Source of the DNA: Candidatus Poribacteria bacterium
GTDB taxonomy: Bacteria > Poribacteria > WGA-4E > WGA-3G
DNA length: 12,211 nt
NCBI GenBank assembly: GCA_009845505.1
Contig: VXZL01000152.1
Location: forward strand, 1-12,211
Direction: 5' to 3'
A program made the position numbers and the translations under genes. Below the pieces are notes generated by a model. The model had not been told where the DNA came from, did not search any database, and saw only the letters and a list, made by a program, of their open reading frames with translations. Position 1 is the stretch's first letter, and every line of letters starts with the position of its first letter. Shown piece by piece: positions 1-6,185 of this stretch.

Positions 1-43
1 ATATTATATGATACGAGACATACCCTTGTTTGTCAAATTAAAT

Positions 44-110
44 GTAGTTGTCAGTTATCAGTCAAAGAGGTTTTTGACCCACTAAAACGCCTTTTAACCG
101 ACAGCCAATA
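44..110. repeat. degenerate 7-bp tandem array upstream of the dehydrogenase
   Basis: Three seven-base units run from 44 to 64 (gtagttg, tcagtta, tcagtca). A second motif, AACCGACAGCCAATA, lies at 96-110 and matches the units at 5436-5450 before the membrane protein. The rest of the leader (1-126) shows no convincing paired promoter. The dehydrogenase ribosome site AAGGA sits at 111-115, directly after the repeat. Unit boundaries are by eye. Confidence 0.6.
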
Positions 111-126
111 AAGGAATAGAAACACG

Positions 127-1212
127 ATGCAAATATCCGCACAGATTTCACATTTTCACGGGGTAGGCACGCCTTTTGAGGTCTGCGAGATGCCTGTCGC
201 CGTTACGCCAAACGATGTTCTCGTCCGCGTTTCACTCGCAACCATCTGCGGTTCCGATCTCCACACTGTATCAGGCCGGCGCGGGGCAGAGACACCGTGT
301 GTCCTCGGACACGAGATTATCGGAACGGTTGCAGCACCGACGCGTCTCCGTTCTGCAATCGGAGAAACATTACGTGAAGGGGACAGGGTTACGTGGAGCA
401 TGATTACCGCCTGTGGAACGTGTGATTATTGTGTTAGCCGGAAGCTTCCACAGAAGTGCGAAACGATGTTCAAATATGGACATGCGCGTAATGAAGGCGA
501 TTCCGCGCTATCAGGTGGATTCGCGACACATATCCTACTCCGTCCGGGGACAGCCATCTATCACATTCCCGATGCCGTGACAGATCAGGAGGCTGTTCCT
601 ATCAACTGTGCACTGACGACTGTCGTAAACGGTTTAGAAGTTATCGGTATGCAACACCGTGAAACTGCTGTCGTCCATGGATCCGGTATGTTGGGTATCT
701 ACGCCGTGTGCTACCTACGTGAAAACGGATACGAGAACGTTGCTGTTGTAGACATCAACAAAGAACGTTTAGCCATTGCCAAACGTTTTGGAGCCACACA
801 TACCTTCAACCCGGACAAAGCATCTGTCTCGGAGATTGATGAAGCGTTGAAAGCACTTACAGACGGACGTGGGGCTGATCTCGGCGTAGAGGTTAGTGGT
901 ATTACAAGCGGAATTCCAAATCTGATTACGTGGTTGGGTATTGGTGGACGTTGCGTGACACTCGGGTACGTTTATCCAAATGCGAATATCTCCGTTGATG
1001 CCCATCAACTCGTCACAAAGTGTATAACCCTCCGAGGGATTCATAACTATGATCCCACGGCACTTGGCACCGCACTCAACTTTATAGAAACAAACCGGAC
1101 ACGCTACCCGTTCGGAGAACTCATCGGAAAAACGTATCCGCTATCAGACATCAACACCGCTTTTGTGGATGCGATGAATCAGGAGGCACTCCGTATAGCA
1201 ATTAGCAGTTAG
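127..1212 (+). CDS. zinc-dependent medium-chain alcohol dehydrogenase, phosphonate-associated-like subfamily
   Basis: This 361-residue protein has the full layout of a zinc-containing NAD(P)-dependent medium-chain dehydrogenase, which oxidises an alcohol to an aldehyde or ketone in the cytosol. The catalytic-zinc residues are visible in CGSDLH (Cys41) and GHE (His62, Glu63). Four structural-zinc cysteines are at 96, 99, 102 and 111. The Rossmann motif GSGMLG is at 185-190, and Asp209 at the end of the next strand suggests NAD rather than NADP. The run CGSDLHTVSGRR resembles the subfamily annotated as phosphonate catabolism-associated dehydrogenases, but no phosphonate gene is nearby, so the substrate is unknown. 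The ATG follows AAGGA with an 11-base spacer. The last codons and the stop fall in a 7-bp repeat array, so the extreme C-terminus (ISS) may be repeat-derived. Family call is firm, subfamily moderate. Confidence 0.93.
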   Translation: MQISAQISHFHGVGTPFEVCEMPVAVTPNDVLVRVSLATICGSDLHTVSGRRGAETPCVLGHEIIGTVAAPTRLRSAIGETLREGDRVTWSMITACGTCDYCVSRKLPQKCETMFKYGHARNEGDSALSGGFATHILLRPGTAIYHIPDAVTDQEAVPINCALTTVVNGLEVIGMQHRETAVVHGSGMLGIYAVCYLRENGYENVAVVDINKERLAIAKRFGATHTFNPDKASVSEIDEALKALTDGRGADLGVEVSGITSGIPNLITWLGIGGRCVTLGYVYPNANISVDAHQLVTKCITLRGIHNYDPTALGTALNFIETNRTRYPFGELIGKTYPLSDINTAFVDAMNQEALRIAISS

Positions 1213-1257
1213 CCGTCAGGGCGTTCCGCTGCGCTCCACTTTCAGCGGATAGCAGTC
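1197..1257. repeat. 7-bp array with an embedded 26-bp insert at the dehydrogenase 3' end
   Basis: Units agcaatt, agcagtt and agccgtc occupy 1197-1217. A 26-base segment, starting agggcgttccgct and ending cactttc, occupies 1218-1243. Units agcggat and agcagtc follow to 1257. The dehydrogenase stop codon (1210-1212) lies within the second and third units. The same 26-mer, with one base different (g1231 versus a5308), sits in the same phase of an array at 5281-5334. Confidence 0.75.
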
Positions 1258-1261
1258 ATCA

Positions 1262-1296
1262 AAGAAAAAAAGACCTTCCGTCACGCTTGCGTCTTT
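1262..1296 (-). terminator. possible intrinsic terminator after comEC
   Basis: Read on the minus strand, AAAGAC (1296-1291) pairs with GTCTTT (1274-1269) across a 16-base loop, and the stem runs into a T-rich tract (rest of 1271-1261). It lies just beyond the comEC stop, in the right orientation to end that transcript. The stem is short and mostly A-T rich, so the call is weak. Confidence 0.35.
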
Positions 1297-1331
1297 GCTA
1301 ATCGCTAATCGCTAATTGCTGATCGCTAAAC
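1297..1331. repeat. 7-bp tandem array overlapping the comEC 3' end
   Basis: Five contiguous seven-base units are visible: gctaatc, gctaatc, gctaatt, gctgatc and gctaaac. The comEC stop codon and its last codons (LAISN) lie inside the array. Because 7 is not a multiple of 3, an open frame entering such an array cycles through reading frames and can meet a stop within it. Confidence 0.8.
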
Positions 1332-3750
1332 CTTCAATCCAACACCGTGTCCCATCAGTGCGAAGGGTGATCGCTGCAGATGCGTCCGTCCGCCAGAGTC
1401 GGCACTCGCGCGCTGCATACCGCGCCACGACTTCAGGGTGCGGAAACTGATACCGATTTCCCTTACCAAGCGAGAAAATAGCGCAACGCGGTTGAACTGC
1501 GTCTAAAAATGGTGCGCTGCTTGAGGTGCGGCTTCCGTGATGGGGTACCTTCAGAATCTCTGCGCGGAGGTCTTGTCCAGAAGCAACGAGCCGAGCCTCA
1601 GCATCTTTGCCGATGTCTCCTGTAAAGAGCACATCCACCTCGCCGTAGGAGAGTTTGATGACGAGGGAGTCGTCGTTTTTGTCTTCGTCCAATAGGTTCG
1701 TGGACGCAGCGTCAATCGGATGCAGTAAGTTCAGCGTGGCTGTCGGCGTTAGGGGAATCTCTCCAGCATACGGAAACGCATAAGGAATATCGCGTGCTTC
1801 GGCAATTGCTTGGAGTCGCTGGTCGGTTTGGAAATAGCGCGGCATATCCGGTATACCAAGAACTCGTGAGACTTGAAAGTTCTCCAAAATATAGCCAAGT
1901 CCACCGCCGTGGTCGAGGTCTGGATGGGTCAGTACCACCATGTCGAGCTTCCGAATCCCGTAAAAGTCGAGATAGGGTTCAATAATCCGTTCACCCACGT
2001 CGTAGTCAACCATCTCCATCTTCTTTTCATCATAATAAGTGCGTCGGATGCCGCCGTCTATGAGCATTGTCCGATTGTCAGGGAACCGGACGATAGCAGC
2101 ATCGCCTTGCCCGACATCAAGGGTCACGACTTCCAGAAGCCGACCCTTTTCGTGAAATGCAGCGTCCCAAACCCAGATTGCCACGACCGATAGCCCAATG
2201 AGACTTGCAGCTCTCCACTGCCTACGAACCCATCGCCAGTGTGTGATACCCAGACAGACTGCGATGTAGAGAACGAAACCGCCGAACGTCGGTGGTGTGA
2301 GTTTCACAACTCCCCATGTCTGACCAAATGTCCAGATGAGCAATAAGAAGATAGAGATAATAGCGTGATTGAGTACGGAGAAGAACTTCGCCAGTGGAAG
2401 CCACGTAAAACCGATACAGACTAACCCCATCCCCATCGCAACAATGAGCGACACGAGTCCGACGGCAAAGGGACCGACAATCATGCCCAAGGGATACGTC
2501 CGAAAAAAGTGGTAGGCGATCAGGGGTGCTGTTCCGATTTGTGCAGCGAGGGTCACGAGATACGACAAGATAAACCATTTAACCGTGGTGTGCCGAACCC
2601 TCGTCAGCATCGCGAGACTGCCTTCGGATGATTCCTCTCCACTTTGCCATAGGTGCTGCAACGGTTTCTCCATCTTCGGAACGAGATAGACGATGGAAGC
2701 AACGGCAACAAACGAGAGTTGGAATCCGACATCCCACAACTGATATGGGTTCAAGAGGAGCAGCACGAGTGCAGCGAACGCTAATAGGTTGAATATATCG
2801 GCATCTCGGTCGATGAGTGCGGCAAATAGGAACAGGGTTGCCATCAAGGCCGCACGAAAGACGGACGGACGAAACCCAACGAGACACGCATAAATTAGCA
2901 CGGCGATAATCGTTAGGAGGCAGACAATCTTTTGTTGGAGTCGGAAGCGTGAAAAGCCAAGGTAGCAGAACGCCGCTATGAGCCCAACGTGGAGACCGGA
3001 GACGGCGAGGACGTGGAAAGTGCCGCTATTTCGGAAAGTGTCCAACGTCTCGGAAGGTACCTCGCTCCGTTTGCCGAGTAAGATACCTTTGACGAGTTGG
3101 GCGTGCAATAAGGTTTCTGTATAGGTGGTATCAATCAGGCGTTCTGTCCGAATACGGAGTGCCTCTATCCAACGTAAGGGTGGGAATCCACGTTGTTCGC
3201 CAATCCGCAGAAGTCCTATGGCCTCGACGATGCCGATGACGTTCTGCCTTGCAAGGTGTGCCTTGTAATCGAAACCGCCCGGATTCCGTTTGCCTTGCGG
3301 TTCTTGAAGAACACCTGTGAGCGTTATCTGTTTGCCGTAACGCAGCGGGATTGCGTCTTGAAACTTGATGAGAAACTTCGCCTTCACGTGCTGCGATGGC
3401 TCCGATAAGCGTTGGAGTTCACCGACGGCATAACACTCTTCCCATTCCGTGCCGCGGTCGGGTTGATAGGTGGTAACGCCTGAAAAACTGACGGGTGCGT
3501 CGTAAAAGTGATCGGGGACGGGTGAGACGGCAGCGATGTCCAGACGTAGCATACCGCCTGCGAAGACAGCGAGATGGAGCAGTCCGTAAGCGAGATAACG
3601 CCTCCGATTTCTCGTCGCAATGCCCCCGATAAAACTGAGTAGAACAGAAAGCCAAAGCCACAGAAACGGAATGGATGTCCAGCTCCCAGCAACGATGCCG
3701 AGAAGGTATGGGATGAGAAAGTAGAGCGCGGGACGCGGTGTAATCTTCAT
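1312..3750 (-). CDS. comEC: ComEC/Rec2 family DNA internalisation channel
   Basis: This 812-residue protein has the complete ComEC architecture and imports single-stranded DNA across the inner membrane during natural transformation. Residues 1-70 hold two or three membrane segments, followed by a soluble N-terminal domain to about 200. The Competence domain at about 215-510 is polytopic and carries the characteristic run NSGTFHVLAVSGLHVGL at 241-257. The C-terminal metallo-beta-lactamase domain starts at about 540 with LDVGQGDAAIV. It has metal motifs THPDLDH (608-614), TGD (710-712) and PHHGS (736-740), so it looks catalytically competent. No other competence gene is in the window. The ATG has no visible Shine-Dalgarno sequence and lies 9 bases after an extended -10 box, so the mRNA may be leaderless. 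The C-terminus runs into a 7-bp array. The gene diverges from the acetyltransferase gene. Confidence 0.96.
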   Translation of the reverse strand: MKITPRPALYFLIPYLLGIVAGSWTSIPFLWLWLSVLLSFIGGIATRNRRRYLAYGLLHLAVFAGGMLRLDIAAVSPVPDHFYDAPVSFSGVTTYQPDRGTEWEECYAVGELQRLSEPSQHVKAKFLIKFQDAIPLRYGKQITLTGVLQEPQGKRNPGGFDYKAHLARQNVIGIVEAIGLLRIGEQRGFPPLRWIEALRIRTERLIDTTYTETLLHAQLVKGILLGKRSEVPSETLDTFRNSGTFHVLAVSGLHVGLIAAFCYLGFSRFRLQQKIVCLLTIIAVLIYACLVGFRPSVFRAALMATLFLFAALIDRDADIFNLLAFAALVLLLLNPYQLWDVGFQLSFVAVASIVYLVPKMEKPLQHLWQSGEESSEGSLAMLTRVRHTTVKWFILSYLVTLAAQIGTAPLIAYHFFRTYPLGMIVGPFAVGLVSLIVAMGMGLVCIGFTWLPLAKFFSVLNHAIISIFLLLIWTFGQTWGVVKLTPPTFGGFVLYIAVCLGITHWRWVRRQWRAASLIGLSVVAIWVWDAAFHEKGRLLEVVTLDVGQGDAAIVRFPDNRTMLIDGGIRRTYYDEKKMEMVDYDVGERIIEPYLDFYGIRKLDMVVLTHPDLDHGGGLGYILENFQVSRVLGIPDMPRYFQTDQRLQAIAEARDIPYAFPYAGEIPLTPTATLNLLHPIDAASTNLLDEDKNDDSLVIKLSYGEVDVLFTGDIGKDAEARLVASGQDLRAEILKVPHHGSRTSSSAPFLDAVQPRCAIFSLGKGNRYQFPHPEVVARYAARECRLWRTDASAAITLRTDGTRCWIEGLAISN

Positions 3751-3759
3751 GGTTCGGCT

Positions 3760-3768
3760 ATTATACCA
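3760..3768 (-). promoter_or_regulatory. extended -10 promoter for comEC
   Basis: The minus strand reads TGGTATAAT, a consensus -10 box with the TGn extension. No TTGACA-like -35 is seen 16-18 bases further up. Only 9 bases separate the box from the comEC ATG, so transcription would start within a few bases of the start codon. The 11-mer TTGGTATAATA recurs upstream of cas10. Confidence 0.6.
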
Positions 3769-3797
3769 ACATTCCCTAAAGTCTTCATCGATTTTTT

Positions 3798-3850
3798 GCG
3801 AATCGCGAACCGCAAACCGCGAATTGCCAATAGCGAACCGCGATTAGCCA
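3798..3850. repeat. 7-bp tandem array between comEC and the acetyltransferase gene
   Basis: Seven full units and a partial one are in register: gcgaatc, gcgaacc, gcaaacc, gcgaatt, gccaata, gcgaacc, gcgatta, gcca. This is the longest and cleanest array in the window. It lies in the divergent spacer between the comEC -10 box and the acetyltransferase promoter, with no overlap of either. Confidence 0.85.
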
Positions 3851-3857
3851 ATTCCAT

Positions 3858-3886
3858 TTGACGCAATACAAATTCTGTGATACAAT
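3858..3886 (+). promoter_or_regulatory. sigma70-type promoter for the acetyltransferase gene
   Basis: TTGACG at 3858-3863 is followed after exactly 17 bases by TACAAT at 3881-3886, which also has an upstream TG (TGATACAAT). This is the best promoter in the window. Initiation about 7 bases downstream would give a leader of roughly 25 bases that still contains the AAGGA ribosome site. That argues against the upstream GTG at 3877 as the start codon. Confidence 0.75.
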
Positions 3887-3918
3887 CCATCTTGACATTA
3901 TACGATAAGGAAATGCAA

Positions 3919-5277
3919 ATGCCGAAAAAGAATATTCTCTCAGAAATGCCGAGAGACCTCGGCGATAACCTAAAACTCCGATTCGCCACACCAGACGATG
4001 CAGATGCACTCACTGAATTCAACGTCCGACTCCACGAAGCCGAGGATGCCGGTCCGAACGTGCGGGATCTGATGTCTGGGAATCACCCAACCTGCCAAGC
4101 AAGTGATTTCACCGTCGTTGAAGACACCACAACCGGAAAAATTGTCTCATCAATGTGTCTCATTTCACAGACCTGGACCTACAGCGGCATTCCATTCGCG
4201 TTCGGGCAACCCGAATTCGTCGCAACTGAACCTGAATACCGGAGACGCGGACTCGTCCGAAAGCAGTTTGAGGTGATTCACGCCTTAAGCGAGGCGCGCG
4301 GTGAGATGATGCTGGGCATCACGGGGATACCCTGGTACTATCGAATGTTTGGATATGAGATGACGCTTGACATGGAAGCCGAGCTGGTCATCGATGGGAT
4401 ACACATCCCAGCTTTAAAAGACGGTGAAACAGAGACGTGTCGCCTCCGACCGCGGACGGACGCGGACAACGCCTTCATTCAAGACCTCTACGCACGCTCG
4501 ATTGAATCTCAGGTTTTTGCGTGTCCGCGAAGTCCCGAACTCTGGGAATATGAATTCAACGGGCGTTCTCCAGACAGTGGTGCCCGGATGGAGTGGCTAC
4601 TCATCGAAGATATGGAAGGGACACGACTCGGATACGTGCAACATCTACAGTGGTGCTACGACGGGTGGGGCGAGGGCAAGGACACCGACGCTAATTTCAT
4701 GGTCATGCGAATGGAACTGAAACCCGGCGTCGGGTATTTACATCTCGCGCCGTCGCTATTACGAGAACTCTGGAAGAAGGCGAAGGCGACACCGATAGTT
4801 GTCGAGAGTAAGGTTTCAGCGGCAGCGGGCATCCAATTCATGCTCGGACGTGAGCATCTGTTTTATAGTGTCCTGCCTAAATCTATTGTTCGTAAGGACT
4901 TACCCTACTCGTGGTACATCCGAATCCCGAACTTGATGGCGTTTCTACGGCATATCCAACCCGCACTTGAAAAACATCTTATCGGCACTGTTGCAGAGGG
5001 ATACACAGGGGAACTCAAGATGAGTTTCTATCGCAGCGGCATCCACTTCACATTCGAGCGCGGACGCATCACGAAACTCACGAATTGGATACCAGAGGAT
5101 ATCGAAGACGGTGATGCGGTGTTCCCGGATCTCACCTTCTTGCATCTACTCTGTGGACGGTGTCGGATAGAGGAATTGACTGCTAATTTCGTGGATTGCT
5201 GGACGAAGGACACTGCGGCTGCTGTGCTACTCAATTCCCTGTTCCCTGAATTCAAAAGCGAAATCTGGCATCTGTGA
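3919..5277 (+). CDS. GNAT family N-acetyltransferase, Eis-like two-domain form
   Basis: With the ATG at 3919 this is a 452-residue protein. The N-terminal GNAT fold (about 19-150) should transfer an acetyl group from acetyl-CoA to an amine. The acetyl-CoA binding turn is YRRRGL at 107-112, and GIPWYYRMFGYEM at 136-148 is the usual end of this domain. A second, degenerate GNAT-like region follows. The last ~100 residues, with FPDLTFLHLLCGR and a terminal LFPEFKSEIWHL, resemble the sterol-carrier-like domain of Eis-type acetyltransferases. The substrate is unknown; Eis relatives modify aminoglycosides or protein lysines, but that cannot be assigned here. The start was chosen because AGGA lies 7 bases before 3919 and the promoter covers 3858-3886; starts at 3877 or 3913 would lack proper spacing. 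The stop lies 3 bases before a 7-bp array. Confidence 0.88.
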   Translation: MPKKNILSEMPRDLGDNLKLRFATPDDADALTEFNVRLHEAEDAGPNVRDLMSGNHPTCQASDFTVVEDTTTGKIVSSMCLISQTWTYSGIPFAFGQPEFVATEPEYRRRGLVRKQFEVIHALSEARGEMMLGITGIPWYYRMFGYEMTLDMEAELVIDGIHIPALKDGETETCRLRPRTDADNAFIQDLYARSIESQVFACPRSPELWEYEFNGRSPDSGARMEWLLIEDMEGTRLGYVQHLQWCYDGWGEGKDTDANFMVMRMELKPGVGYLHLAPSLLRELWKKAKATPIVVESKVSAAAGIQFMLGREHLFYSVLPKSIVRKDLPYSWYIRIPNLMAFLRHIQPALEKHLIGTVAEGYTGELKMSFYRSGIHFTFERGRITKLTNWIPEDIEDGDAVFPDLTFLHLLCGRCRIEELTANFVDCWTKDTAAAVLLNSLFPEFKSEIWHL

Positions 5278-5280
5278 ATC

Positions 5281-5334
5281 AGCCGTCAGCAGTCAGGGCG
5301 TTCCGCTACGCTCCACTTTCAGCCGTCAGCAGTT
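5281..5334. repeat. 7-bp array interrupted by the 26-bp insert
   Basis: Units agccgtc and agcagtc (5281-5294) are followed by the 26-base insert at 5295-5320, then by agccgtc and agcagtt (5321-5334). The insert matches 1218-1243 at 25 of 26 positions and is flanked on both sides by near-identical 14-base unit pairs, as if inserted into, or duplicated with, the array. Confidence 0.8.
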
Positions 5335-5349
5335 AGTGCATTTTTGTAC

Positions 5350-5368
5350 CGCAAACTGTTAGTTTGCG
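5350..5368. repeat. small palindromic hairpin element, copy 1
   Basis: CGCAAACT and AGTTTGCG form a perfect 8-bp stem around a 3-base loop (gtt). The element is related to 6082-6102: 21 of 26 bases agree over the core and the preceding ttgta. No T-tract follows on either strand, so it does not look like a simple terminator. Confidence 0.65.
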
Positions 5369-5401
5369 AGATAACAACTATCTGAACCAAGATTAGGGTC
5401 A

Positions 5402-5464
5402 CTCTTTGACTGACAACTGCTCTTTTAAGTCTGGTAACCGATAGCCAACAGCCAACAGCCAAAA
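5402..5464. repeat. 7-bp array and inverted relative of the 44-69 repeat
   Basis: Bases 5402-5417 match the reverse complement of 47-69 exactly, except that the latter has one extra 7-base unit. Units gccaaca, gccaaca and gccaaaa then run 5444-5464, preceded by ACCGATA as at 97-103. The membrane protein start codon follows 4 bases later. Confidence 0.7.
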
Positions 5465-5468
5465 ACTA

Positions 5469-6029
5469 ATGACCACGCAATCACACGCCATCCTCAACAT
5501 CGCCCTCCTCTCAAAACGCGGGAAGCCGTACCTCCACTCTTACGCCTTCCTCGGTGCCGTGATACCCGACATTCCGATATTTATCTTCTTTGCTGTCGAG
5601 ACTTTCATCCTTCAAACCTCGCAGCGTGAGATGTGGGGTTCTCGGTATTTCATGGAGGCGTGGCAGAACTTCTTTGATATTTTCAACGCCGTTCCGTTGA
5701 TTCTGATTGTATTAGGGATCGGGTATTATCTGATGCGTTCTGAGCGGATGACAGTCGTTGCGTGGAGTATGCTGATTCACTGCGTTTTCGACTTCCTGAC
5801 GCATCATGACGACGGACACCATCACCTCTTCCCGCTCTCCGATTTTATCTTTGCAAGTCCGATTTCGTATTGGGACAGAAACCACCACGCAGGGGTCTTT
5901 CGAGTGGTAGAGTGCTTGGTTATTCTTACCGTATCCATCTATCTGTTTCCGCGATTGAAGACCCGACTGGGGCGTATTGCGCTGGTGGTTATTAACGTCC
6001 TGTTCCTCGCCTCCTTCTTTTTTCGATAA
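5469..6029 (+). CDS. small polytopic membrane protein with a His/Asp-rich motif, possible membrane hydrolase
   Basis: This 186-residue protein has about five hydrophobic segments (roughly 26-48, 71-89, 94-110, 143-161 and 166-185), so it is almost certainly in the inner membrane. Polar residues that could bind metal cluster in a pattern seen in YdjM/DUF457-like predicted membrane hydrolases: SHAIL (His6), VIPD (Asp34), HCVFD (His104, Asp108), THHDDGHHH (111-119) and SYWDRNHH (133-140). Its function is unknown and the family link is by resemblance only. No Shine-Dalgarno sequence is visible before the ATG; the 30 bases upstream are 7-bp repeat units. It converges on csm5 with 156 bases between stops, so it is not part of the CRISPR transcript. 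Confidence is high that it is a gene and low on activity. Confidence 0.75.
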   Translation: MTTQSHAILNIALLSKRGKPYLHSYAFLGAVIPDIPIFIFFAVETFILQTSQREMWGSRYFMEAWQNFFDIFNAVPLILIVLGIGYYLMRSERMTVVAWSMLIHCVFDFLTHHDDGHHHLFPLSDFIFASPISYWDRNHHAGVFRVVECLVILTVSIYLFPRLKTRLGRIALVVINVLFLASFFFR

Positions 6030-6081
6030 ATTCTGTAGTCAGTTGGAATAGATTAAAAGAGGAAACCCGATTCGTCTTGTA

Positions 6082-6102
6082 GCACAAACTTTTAGTTTGT
6101 GC
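6082..6102. repeat. small palindromic hairpin element, copy 2
   Basis: GCACAAACT and AGTTTGTGC form a perfect 9-bp stem around a 3-base loop, between the convergent membrane-protein gene and csm5. Relative to the copy at 5350-5368, one stem pair is A-T instead of G-C with both sides changed, and one extra outer pair is formed. No T-tract follows. Confidence 0.65.
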
Positions 6103-6131
6103 ATGTATCTGCTTTGACATTGAGCGAGGAA

Positions 6132-6176
6132 ACCTTGAAGAAATCCGCAGAAATACCTAAGCAAAAACCCTCTACG
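6132..6176. repeat. csm-flanking repeat element, truncated copy after csm5
   Basis: Bases 6149-6176 match 8426-8453 at 25 of 28 positions, and accttga (6132-6138) matches 8419-8425; a 10-base insertion separates the two blocks here. The copy lies 9 bases beyond the csm5 stop. It lacks the partner arm that lets the csm3-csm4 copy fold into a long hairpin. Confidence 0.7.
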
Positions 6177-6185
6177 CTGTATCTG

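Noticed and set aside
3798..3850. Possible CRISPR array or direct-repeat array near comEC
   Set aside because: Units are only 7 bases, contiguous and without spacers, so they cannot be CRISPR repeats.
5469..6029. Membrane protein as a type III CRISPR ancillary effector
   Set aside because: It has no nucleotide-sensing domain, is on the opposite strand and resembles general membrane hydrolase-like proteins; kept only as a speculative check.
6082..6102. Bidirectional intrinsic terminator between the membrane-protein gene and csm5
   Set aside because: The stem is perfect but no T-tract follows on either strand, so it is listed as a repeat hairpin instead.
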